Of a stretch of DNA of 64,000 nucleotides, positions 52,986 through 62,717 are shown one piece after another (positions within the stretch are counted from its first letter, which is position 1; each line of letters begins with the position of its first letter). Made by a program: the position numbers and the translations under genes. Origin of the DNA: Alcaligenaceae bacterium (GTDB taxonomy: Bacteria; Pseudomonadota; Gammaproteobacteria; Burkholderiales; Burkholderiaceae_B); contig JACCEN010000015.1 of NCBI GenBank assembly GCA_013416435.1, forward strand, positions 1-64,000. Reading direction: 5' to 3'. The notes under the pieces were generated by a model, which was not told the DNA's origin, ran no database searches, and was given only the letters and a program-made list of their open reading frames with translations.

Positions 52986-53042
52986 GGGGTCAGACCCCGT
53001 ACGGGGTCTGACCCCTGCTGACCCCTGAGTTTCTGACCCCTG
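52986..53042. repeat. GGGGTCAGACCCC palindrome with trailing half copies
   Basis: A full copy at 52986-53015 is followed by two short echoes (CTGACCCCTG, about 53018-53042). It separates rpoN from the bfd gene. Confidence 0.92.
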
Positions 53043-53074
53043 GCTTTCATGGGCTTGATTTTCATCGAAAACTG

Positions 53075-53093
53075 GATGATAATTGTTCTCATG
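53075..53093. promoter_or_regulatory. Fur box-like sequence at bfd
   Basis: GATGATAATTGTTCTCATG resembles the Fur consensus GATAATGATAATCATTATC and overlaps the bfd start codon. Iron-dependent repression of the ferredoxin gene would fit. The match is by eye only. Confidence 0.65.
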
Positions 53094-53372
53094 TTTATTT
53101 GTGTCTGTAATGCTATCACCGAGCGTCAAGTCCAGGCGGCAGTAGCCGGCGGCGCCACTTCCATGGCAGACCTTCAAGGTCAGCTGGGGGTGGCCGCGTG
53201 TTGCGGTTGCTGCGCTGAAACGGCTGCCGAATACCTTCCTGGCGGGCGCTATGCCGGCCAGGTTACGGTGCACCATGGTGTTGGCGCGGCCTCCGGCGCG
53301 GCTGCCAACGACCCGGTCGCCGTGGAAGTCCGGTTCACGGAAATCGCCTACCGGCGTGCCTGCACGGCCTGA
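53091..53372 (+). CDS. bfd: Bacterioferritin-associated ferredoxin (Bfd-like)
   Basis: The 93-aa protein carries the [2Fe-2S] cysteine pattern of Bfd: C4 and C6 in MFICVCNAITERQV, and C38/C41 in ACCGCCAE. LQGQLGVAACCGCCAETA is the conserved fold. Bfd reduces the haem of bacterioferritin to release stored iron when iron is low. The tail beyond residue 60 is longer than in E. coli (64 aa). The upstream Fur-like box supports the role. The ATG at 53091 is chosen because the family begins at MFICVCNAIT. Confidence 0.88.
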   Translation: MFICVCNAITERQVQAAVAGGATSMADLQGQLGVAACCGCCAETAAEYLPGGRYAGQVTVHHGVGAASGAAANDPVAVEVRFTEIAYRRACTA

Positions 53373-53553
53373 GCCATCATCTTGTAACGCATCGTAGCAA
53401 TTTTTATTGATATGGCTTCCTTGGCGCGATTGCCTGGAAACCATGTGCCTTTTATCCTGGCTTTTCAGCCACTTATTTCCGTGCGCAACCTGACGACCCG
53501 CTAATTTGCAGGACTTGGGTTCATGGCCGACGTAAGCGCAGTCATAAGGCTAG

Positions 53554-53568
53554 TCATTCCCATTATCA
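53554..53568. promoter_or_regulatory. Possible Fur box upstream of bfr
   Basis: On the complementary strand this reads TGATAATGGGAATGA, half of which matches the 7-1-7 Fur consensus TGATAATNATTATCA exactly. It lies in the 311-bp gap between bfd and bfr, which otherwise shows no ORF. The second half is degenerate. Confidence 0.4.
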
Positions 53569-53683
53569 ATAAATCGCCGCAACGCCAGTATTGGCGCGCC
53601 TTTTCGTGTTTTCCGAAGCTGTATTTGCCCTATGCTCGTGGTAGCCTAGTAAATTGATTTATCTTAGCTTCAGGAGTACAGCC

Positions 53684-54154
53684 ATGAAAGGCGACCCTAT
53701 CGTCATTCAGCATCTGAATGCGCAACTCAAAAACGAATTGACCGCAATCAACCAGTATTTCTTGCATGCACGCATGCTGAACCATTGGGGCTTCACCAAG
53801 CTGGGCAAGCACGAATACGACGAGTCCATCGGCGAAATGAAACACGCCGATCGCCTGATCGAACGCATCTTCATGCTCGACGGCCTGCCCAATCTGCAGG
53901 ACTTGCACAAGCTGCTGATCGGCGAAGACGTCCCCGAGGTCCTGTCCTGTGACCACCGGCTGGAAGTTGCCGCGCAGGCCACGGTCAAGGAAGCCATGGC
54001 GTATTGCGAATCCGTGCGCGACTATGTGTCGCGTGATCTGTTCCAGGACATCTTGAACGATACCGAAGAGCACATCGACTGGCTGGAAACGCAGATGGAG
54101 CTCGTGCAGCGGGTCGGACTGCAGAATTATCTGCAGTCGCAAATGGAAGAATAA
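53684..54154 (+). CDS. bfr: Bacterioferritin
   Basis: The 156-aa four-helix-bundle protein binds haem at M52 ([13 protein letters not shown]) and has the ferroxidase ligands E18, E51, H54 with the later HRLE and [10 protein letters not shown] residues. Bfr assembles a 24-mer that stores iron as a ferric mineral. Bfd upstream is its electron donor. The ATG at 53684 has a CAGGAG signal. The length matches the family (about 158 aa). Confidence 0.95.
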   Translation: MKGDPIVIQHLNAQLKNELTAINQYFLHARMLNHWGFTKLGKHEYDESIGEMKHADRLIERIFMLDGLPNLQDLHKLLIGEDVPEVLSCDHRLEVAAQATVKEAMAYCESVRDYVSRDLFQDILNDTEEHIDWLETQMELVQRVGLQNYLQSQMEE

Positions 54155-54159
54155 GGCCT

Positions 54160-54218
54160 GGGGTCAGACCCCGCACGGGGTCTGACCCTCTTCTTCGTCT
54201 TGGCCGGGGTCTGACCCC
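54160..54218. repeat. GGGGTCAGACCCC palindrome plus half copy
   Basis: A copy at 54160-54188 (centre GCAC, last base lost) and an isolated half GGGGTCTGACCCC at 54206-54218 separate bfr from the convergent hypothetical gene. Confidence 0.92.
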
Positions 54219-54234
54219 AGTCGGGAAAACAGCG

Positions 54235-54882
54235 CTAGAACGACTTGGCTGGGCAGTCGCGTACGCGACCCCAGCCATTATTGGGTTCGCAGTATTTGTT
54301 GCGCGCGGCCCATGCGCAGCTGGGCCGGTCGAAGAAGCCCAGTGCGCTGCAGGCCTGCAGTTCCTGGCGCAGGCTGGCCTGCCACTGATTGCCGTTCGAC
54401 CCTTGTGGCGTGACCACGGCCGGGGGCGGCGCGACTTCTATGGGCTGCAACGGCATGTTCTGCCCGGCCGGCTGACCAGCGCCCAGGCCCAGATTGCCGA
54501 CGTCGGCAATGCCTTGCAGGCCTTGTGCTCCACCCATGAATTCCGCAATCTGGCGCGCCTCGTCCATGGTGATCGTGGTGGTGGCGATAGCGATGGATGG
54601 ATTCGACTTGATTTCTTCGATCGACGCCTCGGAAACTTCCCAGGAAAAGTGATCGGGCAGCTCAGGCACGCCAAGCTGCCCATTGACCAGCGGCTGCGGC
54701 GGCTGGGCCACGTAGGGCAGGCCGTTGGCGTCGAGCACCGGTACCGAGGAAAGTTCCGGGTGCTCTTCGATGACGGGTGCGGCCGGGCCATGCGCGACCA
54801 GCCAGTTACCCAGCTGCAGGCCGCCCCAGGCCGAGGCGCCCGCCACCAACAATAAAGCCACCAAGATTAAACGCCACGACAT
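54235..54882 (-). CDS. Hypothetical exported or membrane-anchored protein
   Basis: The 215-aa protein has an N-terminal hydrophobic helix (LILVALLLVAGASAWGGLQL), then a Pro-rich region and an ordered C-terminal part with four cysteines (ACSALGFFDRPSCAW and KYCEPNNGWGRVRDCP) that could form two disulfides. I do not recognise the family. The helix reads as a signal anchor or uncleaved signal. A short transposon-like element ends one base before its ATG, so its original 5' leader has been replaced and no Shine-Dalgarno is visible. Confidence 0.65.
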   Translation of the reverse strand: MSWRLILVALLLVAGASAWGGLQLGNWLVAHGPAAPVIEEHPELSSVPVLDANGLPYVAQPPQPLVNGQLGVPELPDHFSWEVSEASIEEIKSNPSIAIATTTITMDEARQIAEFMGGAQGLQGIADVGNLGLGAGQPAGQNMPLQPIEVAPPPAVVTPQGSNGNQWQASLRQELQACSALGFFDRPSCAWAARNKYCEPNNGWGRVRDCPAKSF

Positions 54883-54884
54883 GC

Positions 54885-55016
54885 TAGGGCCTGTTAATGC
54901 TAAAAGACAGACGGCACTGGCCGTCCATCGGGGGCCCGCCACGACTGCGCTTCGCGCCTTGTTGTTCAACGGTTTTCGTGTTCATGTCGCCTACCTTTTA
55001 GCATTAACAGGCCCTA
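54885..55016. mobile_element. 132-bp MITE-like element with 20-bp perfect inverted ends and TA flanks
   Basis: Ends GGGCCTGTTAATGCTAAAAG (54887-54906) and its exact reverse complement (54995-55014) are each flanked by TA, as for elements that duplicate a TA target. The 88-bp interior has no transposase. It carries a small GACGGC/GCCGTC-type hairpin and a 33-codon ORF on the minus strand (54884-54985, starting MNTKTVEQQGAKRSRG) that ends exactly in the terminal repeat. The short element at 8311-8361 shares the end sequence. Confidence 0.8.
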
Positions 55017-55120
55017 GTCCTCTGTCTGGAAACCGATGCCCAGTATAGTACGCCGGATATTTCCTTCTGCATTGCCGCCGAATGTCCGGCTCGCGCCGAC
55101 ACAGCCGGAGCCGGCACGAT

Positions 55121-56731
<1,611 letters not shown>

Positions 56732-56790
56732 GGCAGGATTTTAGCGTGCATGGCCGTCCGGGCGCTCAGGGGCGACCGGACGGGGATTGG

Positions 56791-57420
56791 CTATTTGTTG
56801 TGGCTGAAAGAGGCCAGTACGGTGCCGGCCAGGATGAACATGGCGCCAAAGCCGCGGTTCAGCCACCGGATATGCCGGGGGCTGCGCAGCAGGCGCAGGA
56901 TGCGGGCGGCCAGCGTGGTGTAGCAGCCCATGGCGACGAGGTCGGTGAAGCAGAGCGTGGCGGCGATGGTGACATACTGTATGGTCAGCGGCTGCGACAG
57001 ATTGAGAAACTGCGGCACCACCGCCATCAGGAATACCGTGCCCTTCGGATTGGTGATGTTGATCAGGCAGCCGCGCAGGATCAATTCGTGGACCCGGAAG
57101 GGCGCGGGGTCGTTCGCCTCCACCGCGACGGGCGCCGCGTCGGTGCGAAACTGCTTCCAGCCCAGATAGATCAGGTAGGCCACGCCCAGCCACTTGATGA
57201 TGCTGAAGGCCACTTCCGAAGCGGCCAGCACGGCGCCCAGCCCGACCGCCACGATCATGAACTGGACGAGTATGCCCAGGATCAGGCCGATGGTGGTCCA
57301 GTAGCCGCGCCTGAATCCATACTTCAGGCCGGAAGCCATCGCCGAGATGGCGCCCGGGCCGGGTGAAAATGAAATCGCCCAGGAAGCGGCGAAGAAGGCC
57401 AGCCAAGTGGAAAATGACAT
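56791..57420 (-). CDS. LysE/RhtB-family amino-acid exporter
   Basis: The 209-aa protein has six hydrophobic segments and the family loop SFSPGPGAISAMASGLKYGFRRG (with PGP), then NITNPKGTVFLMAVVPQF. It is the second LysE-type gene in the window but is not closely similar to the one at 33770. Substrate unknown. It is 59 bases upstream of prfC on the same strand and 42 bases downstream of rhlE, so co-transcription is possible. Confidence 0.87.
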   Translation of the reverse strand: MSFSTWLAFFAASWAISFSPGPGAISAMASGLKYGFRRGYWTTIGLILGILVQFMIVAVGLGAVLAASEVAFSIIKWLGVAYLIYLGWKQFRTDAAPVAVEANDPAPFRVHELILRGCLINITNPKGTVFLMAVVPQFLNLSQPLTIQYVTIAATLCFTDLVAMGCYTTLAARILRLLRSPRHIRWLNRGFGAMFILAGTVLASFSHNK

Positions 57421-57462
57421 GATCGGTCAACGAGGAAGGGGGCGTGCCGGAATGATACGCCT

Positions 57463-58899
57463 TTATTTGCTCAGCAAGGCGGCGCGTCCGGTGTGGGCTC
57501 CGCCGGGGGATCGCGGGCGGGCGGGCGTCGAAGCGCGCTCATTGCCTGTGCTCCGGCTGGTGCTTGCGCTACGCGCCGCATTGCCGGAGCGGCTGCGCGG
57601 CTGATCTCCGCGAGGGCGGCCGCTCTCCGGGCCCCGGGCCGCGGGTCTGGCACCGTTGCGGGCCTGACCCGACGGGCGGCGCGACTGTCCGGAGCGTGGC
57701 GGCCGGTCGTCATCGCGGTCGCGCGGGTGGCTGGGCTCGGCCTTCACCATGTCGGCCGACCAGCCTTCGACGGCCTTGCGCTCGATGGGCCGCTTGATCA
57801 GCTTCTCGATCGCGGTCAGCAGCTTGATTTCTGATGCGTCGACCAGCGAGATGGCGGCGCCGGGACTGCCCGCGCGGCCCGTGCGGCCGATGCGGTGCAC
57901 GTAGTCTTCCGGCACGTTCGGCAGCTCGAAGTTCACGACTTGCGGCAGCTGGTCGATGTCGATGCCGCGCGCGGCGATGTCGGTCGCCACCAGGACGGCC
58001 ACCTGGCCGTCCTTGAAGCCCGCCAGCGCCCGCGTGCGCGCGGACTGGCTCTTGTTGCCGTGGATCGCCGCCGCCGACAGGCCGTCCTTCACGAGTTTTT
58101 CGGCGAGCCGGTTGGCGCCGTGCTTGGTGCGCGTGAACACCAGGACTTGATGCCAGCCGCTTTCACGAATGATGTGGCTGAGCAGGTCGCGTTTATGCGA
58201 TTGCTCGGTGAGCACGACGCTTTGCGCCACGAGTTCCGAAGCGGTGTTGCGGCGCGCAACCGAAATCTCGATGGGATCGTTCAGCACGCCCTTGGATAGC
58301 GCCCGGATCTCGTCCGAGAAGGTGGCCGAAAACAGCAGGTTCTGGCGCTGCTTGGGCAGCAAGGCGAGAATGCGGCGGATATCGCGGATGAAGCCCATGT
58401 CGAGCATGCGGTCGGCTTCGTCCAGCACGAGGATTTCGACACCCGACAGGTCCACGGTTTTTTGCTGCGCGTGATCAAGCAGGCGGCCGGGCGTCGCAAC
58501 CAGGATGTCCAGCGGCTTGCGCAGCGAGGAAATCTGCGGATTGATGTTCACGCCGCCGAACATCACCATCGACCGTATCGACGTATGCTTGCCGTAGGTG
58601 CGCACCGATTCTTCCACTTGGGCGGTCAGCTCGCGGGTGGGCGTCAGGATCAGGACGCGGGGCTGGCCCGGCTTGCGGGTGGTCGCGGGGCTGGTCAGCA
58701 GGCGATGCAGGATGGGCAGGGTGAAGCCCGCCGTCTTGCCGGTGCCGGTCTGGGCCGCGGCAAGCAGGTCGCCTCCCTGGATGACCTGGGGGATGGCCTG
58801 CGCCTGGATCGGGGTGGGGTGTTCATAGCCTGTGTCGGCAACGGCGCGCAACAGGGGTTCCGCCAGCCCGAGGGCGGCAAAGGGTGTTTGGGTAGTCAA
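57463..58899 (-). CDS. rhlE: DEAD-box ATP-dependent RNA helicase RhlE
   Basis: The 478-aa helicase carries the Q motif ([22 protein letters not shown]), [55 protein letters not shown] and [10 protein letters not shown]. The [17 protein letters not shown] stretch belongs to the RhlE group. The last 95 residues form a basic Arg/Gly/Ser/Pro-rich tail (an RNA-binding extension). It remodels RNA, probably in ribosome assembly or cold response. The 234-bp gap to lemA holds both promoters; nothing else is visible there. Confidence 0.93.
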   Translation of the reverse strand: MTTQTPFAALGLAEPLLRAVADTGYEHPTPIQAQAIPQVIQGGDLLAAAQTGTGKTAGFTLPILHRLLTSPATTRKPGQPRVLILTPTRELTAQVEESVRTYGKHTSIRSMVMFGGVNINPQISSLRKPLDILVATPGRLLDHAQQKTVDLSGVEILVLDEADRMLDMGFIRDIRRILALLPKQRQNLLFSATFSDEIRALSKGVLNDPIEISVARRNTASELVAQSVVLTEQSHKRDLLSHIIRESGWHQVLVFTRTKHGANRLAEKLVKDGLSAAAIHGNKSQSARTRALAGFKDGQVAVLVATDIAARGIDIDQLPQVVNFELPNVPEDYVHRIGRTGRAGSPGAAISLVDASEIKLLTAIEKLIKRPIERKAVEGWSADMVKAEPSHPRDRDDDRPPRSGQSRRPSGQARNGARPAARGPESGRPRGDQPRSRSGNAARSASTSRSTGNERASTPARPRSPGGAHTGRAALLSK

Positions 58900-59133
58900 G
58901 AATTTACTCCAGCGACAGCCTATCGCTCGAGTTGAGAGACACCAATCTAGGCAGACGAAAAAAAGGTTGTATGTGGCTAGAAATGCCCCCGCCGACTGGC
59001 AGGCGGGTAATTCACTATTGTACCGTAGTTACCCTGATGCATGCGACCCATTTGTCAAGATATGCAAGATGTATTGGCAAGCACCGCGCAAACTGTTGTA
59101 ATTCGACTGACTTCCGTTTCCAGGTTTGCCACG

Positions 59134-59748
59134 ATGCTCAAACGCGCTTTGCTGATCCTAGTCCTGCCCCTTGTTTCCATCTTCCTGACAGGCTGCGGCT
59201 ACAACGAAATCCAGCGCCTGGACGAGCAAGTGAAGACCACATGGTCGCAGACGCTGAACCAGTACGAGCGGCGGGCTGAACTGGTTCCGCAACTGGTGAA
59301 TTCAGTCAATGCCTACATGGTCAATGAACGCGCCATCCTGACGCAGGTCGCCGAGGCGAGGTCGAAGGTGGGTACCATACAGGTGACGGCCAACGATCTG
59401 GACAATCCGGAACTCATGGAGCGGTTCACCGCGGCGCAAAGCCAATTGTCTTCGGCCTTGTCGCGCTTGATCGCGGTTTCCGAGAACTACCCGCAACTCA
59501 AGAGCGACGGCCTGTTCCGCGACCTGATGACCCAGCTCGAGGGCACCGAGAACCGCATTGCCACCGAGCGCGGGCGGTATGTGCAGGCGGTGCAGGAATA
59601 CAATCTCATCGTGCGCCAGTTCCCGACGCTGATCACCGCCAAGATCTTCGGCTACCGCACCATGGAAAACTACGGCGTGTCCAAGCAGGACGAAATCACC
59701 CAGCGCCCCGAGGTCAATTTCACCTTGCCCGAGCCGGCCAAGCCCTGA
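59134..59748 (+). CDS. lemA: LemA family lipoprotein
   Basis: The 204-aa precursor has a lipobox LTGC (Cys21) after the hydrophobic FLTG segment, so it should be a lipoprotein. The mature part is the LemA helical bundle, with NQYERRAELVPQLVNSV and LPEPAKP at the end. The function of LemA is not settled; it often pairs with TPM-domain proteins, as here (25-base gap). ATG 59134 is preferred over an earlier ATG (59041) because the lipobox then sits at the usual distance. Confidence 0.9.
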   Translation: MLKRALLILVLPLVSIFLTGCGYNEIQRLDEQVKTTWSQTLNQYERRAELVPQLVNSVNAYMVNERAILTQVAEARSKVGTIQVTANDLDNPELMERFTAAQSQLSSALSRLIAVSENYPQLKSDGLFRDLMTQLEGTENRIATERGRYVQAVQEYNLIVRQFPTLITAKIFGYRTMENYGVSKQDEITQRPEVNFTLPEPAKP

Positions 59749-59773
59749 AGCCGCTACGTCGTACGGAGGCCGA

Positions 59774-60718
59774 ATGAAAGGCATCACCCATTCCGTCGCG
59801 TTTGTCCGCTGGCGGCACAGTCTTCTGCTTTGGCTGGCAGGCGTCTCTTTCCTGCTGTGCTCGCCTCTCCACGCGGCGCCGGTCGCCGTACCCGAGCTCA
59901 AGAGCTGGGTCACCGATCAGACCGGCACGCTGGATTCCAACACGCGTTCGCACCTGGAGCAGGCGCTGTCCGACCTGGAAAAGCGCAAGGGCGCCCAGGT
60001 GGCGGTGCTGGTGGTCGGCACCACCGGCGAGGACACGGTGGAAAGCTACGCCAGGCGCGTGTTCGATCAATGGCGCATCGGCCGCGCCAAGGTCGACGAC
60101 GGCATCCTCTTCCTGGTGGCGAAGGATGATCGGCGCCTGCGCATCGAGGTGGGATACGGGCTGGAAGGCGCCGTGCCCGACTTGCTTGCGGGACGCATCA
60201 TCCGCGAACAGGTGACGCCGCATTTTCGCAAGGGCGACTACGCGGGCGGCATCGTGGCGGGCGTGGACAGCTTGATCGCCCTGGTCGACGGCGAAGCGCT
60301 GCCGCCTGCCGCCCCGGCCCAGTCCGGCGGTGCAGAAGGCGATGAGGAAGACGCCATGGTCATGCTGCTGCCCCTCGCCATCATGAGCTTCTTCATGCCT
60401 CCCGGATTTGCGGCGCTGGCCGTCGGCTTTTTCGTGGGCCTGATCTTCGGCAGCGTGCCCATCGGCATTGCAGGTGGGATTCTCGCGTTTTTCCTGAGCC
60501 GTATCGGACGCAAGTTCGGCGCGGGCGGGAAGGGCAGCCTGGGTCGCGCATCCCGTCGCGGCGGCGCCTTGGGCGGCGGGCTGGGCGGCGGGCTGGGCGG
60601 TGGCTTCGGGGGCGGTTTTGGCGGTGGCGGATTCGGCGGAGGAGGAGGCTTCGGCGGCGGATTCGGTGGCGGCGGCGGAGGCGGCAGCGGTGGCGGCGGC
60701 GCCTCGGGCAGTTGGTAG
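59774..60718 (+). CDS. TPM-domain (YgcG-like) membrane protein with Gly-rich tail
   Basis: The 314-aa precursor has a signal peptide (LWLAGVSFLLCSPLHAAP). A TPM phosphatase-like domain follows (about residues 40-180, with DQTGTLDSNTRSHLEQALSDLE and RVFDQWRIGRAKVDDGILFLVA). A C-terminal pair of membrane helices and a Gly-rich tail with Phe punctuation (GGGFGGGFGG units) end the protein. TPM domains have weak reported phosphatase or photosystem-assembly roles, but function in bacteria is unclear. It is between lemA and a second TPM gene. Confidence 0.85.
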   Translation: MKGITHSVAFVRWRHSLLLWLAGVSFLLCSPLHAAPVAVPELKSWVTDQTGTLDSNTRSHLEQALSDLEKRKGAQVAVLVVGTTGEDTVESYARRVFDQWRIGRAKVDDGILFLVAKDDRRLRIEVGYGLEGAVPDLLAGRIIREQVTPHFRKGDYAGGIVAGVDSLIALVDGEALPPAAPAQSGGAEGDEEDAMVMLLPLAIMSFFMPPGFAALAVGFFVGLIFGSVPIGIAGGILAFFLSRIGRKFGAGGKGSLGRASRRGGALGGGLGGGLGGGFGGGFGGGGFGGGGGFGGGFGGGGGGGSGGGGASGSW

Positions 60719-60735
60719 GCGGACGGGGGACGGCA

Positions 60736-61239
60736 GTGCGGCGCAAAGGCATCTGGAAGGAATTCACCGGCTGGGCCGGCCTGGAAGGGCAATGGCTGCG
60801 GCGCAAGCATTTCAGCCGCGAGACGCTTGCGCGCATCGCCGAGCGGATTCGTCAAAGCGAGCAAGACCACACGGGCGAGCTGGTCGTGGCGGTCGAGGCC
60901 GTGACGCCCGCCCATGTTTCCAATTCAGAACAACGTGCGCTCGAGGTCTTCGGACGGCTGCGCGTCTGGGACACGCCCTTGAACTCGGGCGTGCTGCTGT
61001 ATCTTGCGCTCGACCGGCACCATATACAGATCATCGCCGACCGCGGCATCGCTGCACCGGATGACTTGTGGGCCCAGGTATGCGAGCGCCTGCAGGCGTC
61101 CCTGCGCGAAAACCAGTACGCCGCGGGCATCCTGGCGGCCGTGGACGACATAGAAGCCATCTTGAAATCCCGGTCGCCGGCGCTGCCCAGCGGCGCAAGC
61201 CATGTCAATGACCTGCCGGATGAGCTGGTGCTGTTGTAG
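60736..61239 (+). CDS. TPM-domain protein (second copy, no signal)
   Basis: The 167-aa protein begins MRRKGIWKEFTGWAGLEGQW and contains the TPM core HTGELVVAVEAVTP, then WDTPLNSGVLLYLALDRHHIQIIADRGI. No signal peptide or membrane helix is present, so it may face the cytoplasm or act with the membrane-bound partner. The GTG at 60736, with GGGGGA upstream, is the likely start; an earlier TTG overlaps the previous stop. LemA-TPM-TPM gene trios recur in proteobacteria. Confidence 0.83.
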   Translation: MRRKGIWKEFTGWAGLEGQWLRRKHFSRETLARIAERIRQSEQDHTGELVVAVEAVTPAHVSNSEQRALEVFGRLRVWDTPLNSGVLLYLALDRHHIQIIADRGIAAPDDLWAQVCERLQASLRENQYAAGILAAVDDIEAILKSRSPALPSGASHVNDLPDELVLL

Positions 61240-61252
61240 GTTTGGTGGATTT

Positions 61253-61332
61253 GGGGTCAGACCCCGTACGGGGTCTGACCCCTCCCAAAGATGAACGATT
61301 ATGGGGTCGGACCCCGTACGGGGTCCGACCCC
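61253..61332. repeat. Two palindromic repeats, one with TCGGA arms
   Basis: A full copy with TCAGA/TCTGA arms at 61253-61282 and one with GGGGTCGGACCCC arms at 61303-61332. In the second, both arms have changed together. The second overlaps the 3' end of the GTPase gene and encodes its last residues. Confidence 0.95.
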
Positions 61333-62717
61333 TCTGCCGACCCCTCCAGATGTTCCGCCAAGGCCCGCAGGACTTCGTGCCGCCTGCCGTTGGCCTGGTA
61401 ATCATCCGCCAGCGTCGACCACTGCGGCTGGCTGCGTGCTTCCTTGAGCGCATCGGGCAGCGAGCCTTCCCGCCAGGTGTCCAGTGCCGGCGTGTCCTTC
61501 AGCTCGATGGGCGCCTGGGCGGCATGCCCGCGACGTTCCAGCGACTGCACCAGGCCGAGCTGCCGCATGGCCAGCAGGCGCAGGACCGCGTCGTCCACGC
61601 TGATTTCCTGGAAGCCCTTCAGCCGCCCCAGCAGCCGTTTGCCGAACTTGTCCGCGCCTTGCCACAACCCGCCCGCGGCGGCGCCGATGACGGTGGCGGC
61701 GCCCAGGCTGATCCCCGCCATGAATACGTCCAGCGTGGCGCCCGCCATCGCGCCCGCCGCCATCCCTTTGCCGACGTGAATCCCCATATCCTTCAAGGCC
61801 TGGGGGTGGAACAGGTCCATGCCCCATCTTTCGCCCTGCAGGGGCAGGGTATGGGCGGGAAAGTCCCGGCTGCTGAAGTTGTAGCGTTTCAGCAGCGCCT
61901 GCACGCAGTCATTCTCGCGGTCGCGGATGCGCCGCCGCAGCGACTCGGTTGCCTTCTTGAGCGAGGTTTCGTCGGGCTCGGCGCTGATCCGCAAGGACGC
62001 CGCGTCGATCAGCAATTCCGCAATCATGCGCAAGGCGTCAGCGTGACGGATCCCGCGCTGTGTGACCACGTCGGACCTGAGCGTCTGCAAGCGTCCGGCA
62101 TGCTGATCCATCAGCAGCGCGAGCTTGTCGTAAAGCTGTGTCTCCCCATCCAGCGCGGGCGCGATCGTGTCGAATTCCACGATGGCGTGCAGCCCCAGGC
62201 GGGACAGCGCCTCCCGCCAGGCTCCGAGACGCTGGTCAGGGCTGTGCGTGAAGTTCAGCACCGGCAGCAGAGGATGCCCGCAACTGGCAAGCAGGGCGAG
62301 TTCGTCCTTGTGCTTGCCCAGTACGGGGTCGCGGACGTCGACCACATACAGGCCCGCGTCGCATTCCAGCAGCTTGCGCAAAACGCGCGCCTCCTGTTCG
62401 AAGCGCCGTTTGCTTTCGGGGCTTTGCAGAAAGCGCCGGATGCGCTCCGGACCATCGAGGCGCTGGCTGGGCGGCGCGAGCTGGTCGATGTAGTCGAGCA
62501 GGGCCATGCCGTCTTCCAGGCCGGGGGTGTCGAAGAGCTCGATCGCCACGACGCCGTCGACGAGCAGGCGGGCGCCTTCGACATGGCGTGTGGTCCCCGG
62601 GCTGTCTTCGACATGCCCGAACCCCGGATTGCGCGTCAAGGTGCGCAGCAGCGAGGTCTTGCCGGTATTGGTATGGCCGACCACGGCCAGGCGCAAAGGG
62701 GTCTCAGGGCTGGACAT
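61299..62717 (-). CDS. DUF3482 GTPase
   Basis: The 472-aa protein has an N-terminal Era-like GTPase (AVVGHTNTGKTSLLRTL, then FDTPGLEDG) and a C-terminal DUF3482 half with hydrophobic GMAAGAMAGATLDVFMAGISLGAATVIGAAAGG. It is usually paired with a DUF2868 membrane protein, as here (14-base overlap of the two genes). The role is unknown. The terminal GSDPVRGPTP is encoded by a palindromic repeat rather than by the original gene end. Confidence 0.87.
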   Translation of the reverse strand: MSSPETPLRLAVVGHTNTGKTSLLRTLTRNPGFGHVEDSPGTTRHVEGARLLVDGVVAIELFDTPGLEDGMALLDYIDQLAPPSQRLDGPERIRRFLQSPESKRRFEQEARVLRKLLECDAGLYVVDVRDPVLGKHKDELALLASCGHPLLPVLNFTHSPDQRLGAWREALSRLGLHAIVEFDTIAPALDGETQLYDKLALLMDQHAGRLQTLRSDVVTQRGIRHADALRMIAELLIDAASLRISAEPDETSLKKATESLRRRIRDRENDCVQALLKRYNFSSRDFPAHTLPLQGERWGMDLFHPQALKDMGIHVGKGMAAGAMAGATLDVFMAGISLGAATVIGAAAGGLWQGADKFGKRLLGRLKGFQEISVDDAVLRLLAMRQLGLVQSLERRGHAAQAPIELKDTPALDTWREGSLPDALKEARSQPQWSTLADDYQANGRRHEVLRALAEHLEGSAEGSDPVRGPTP

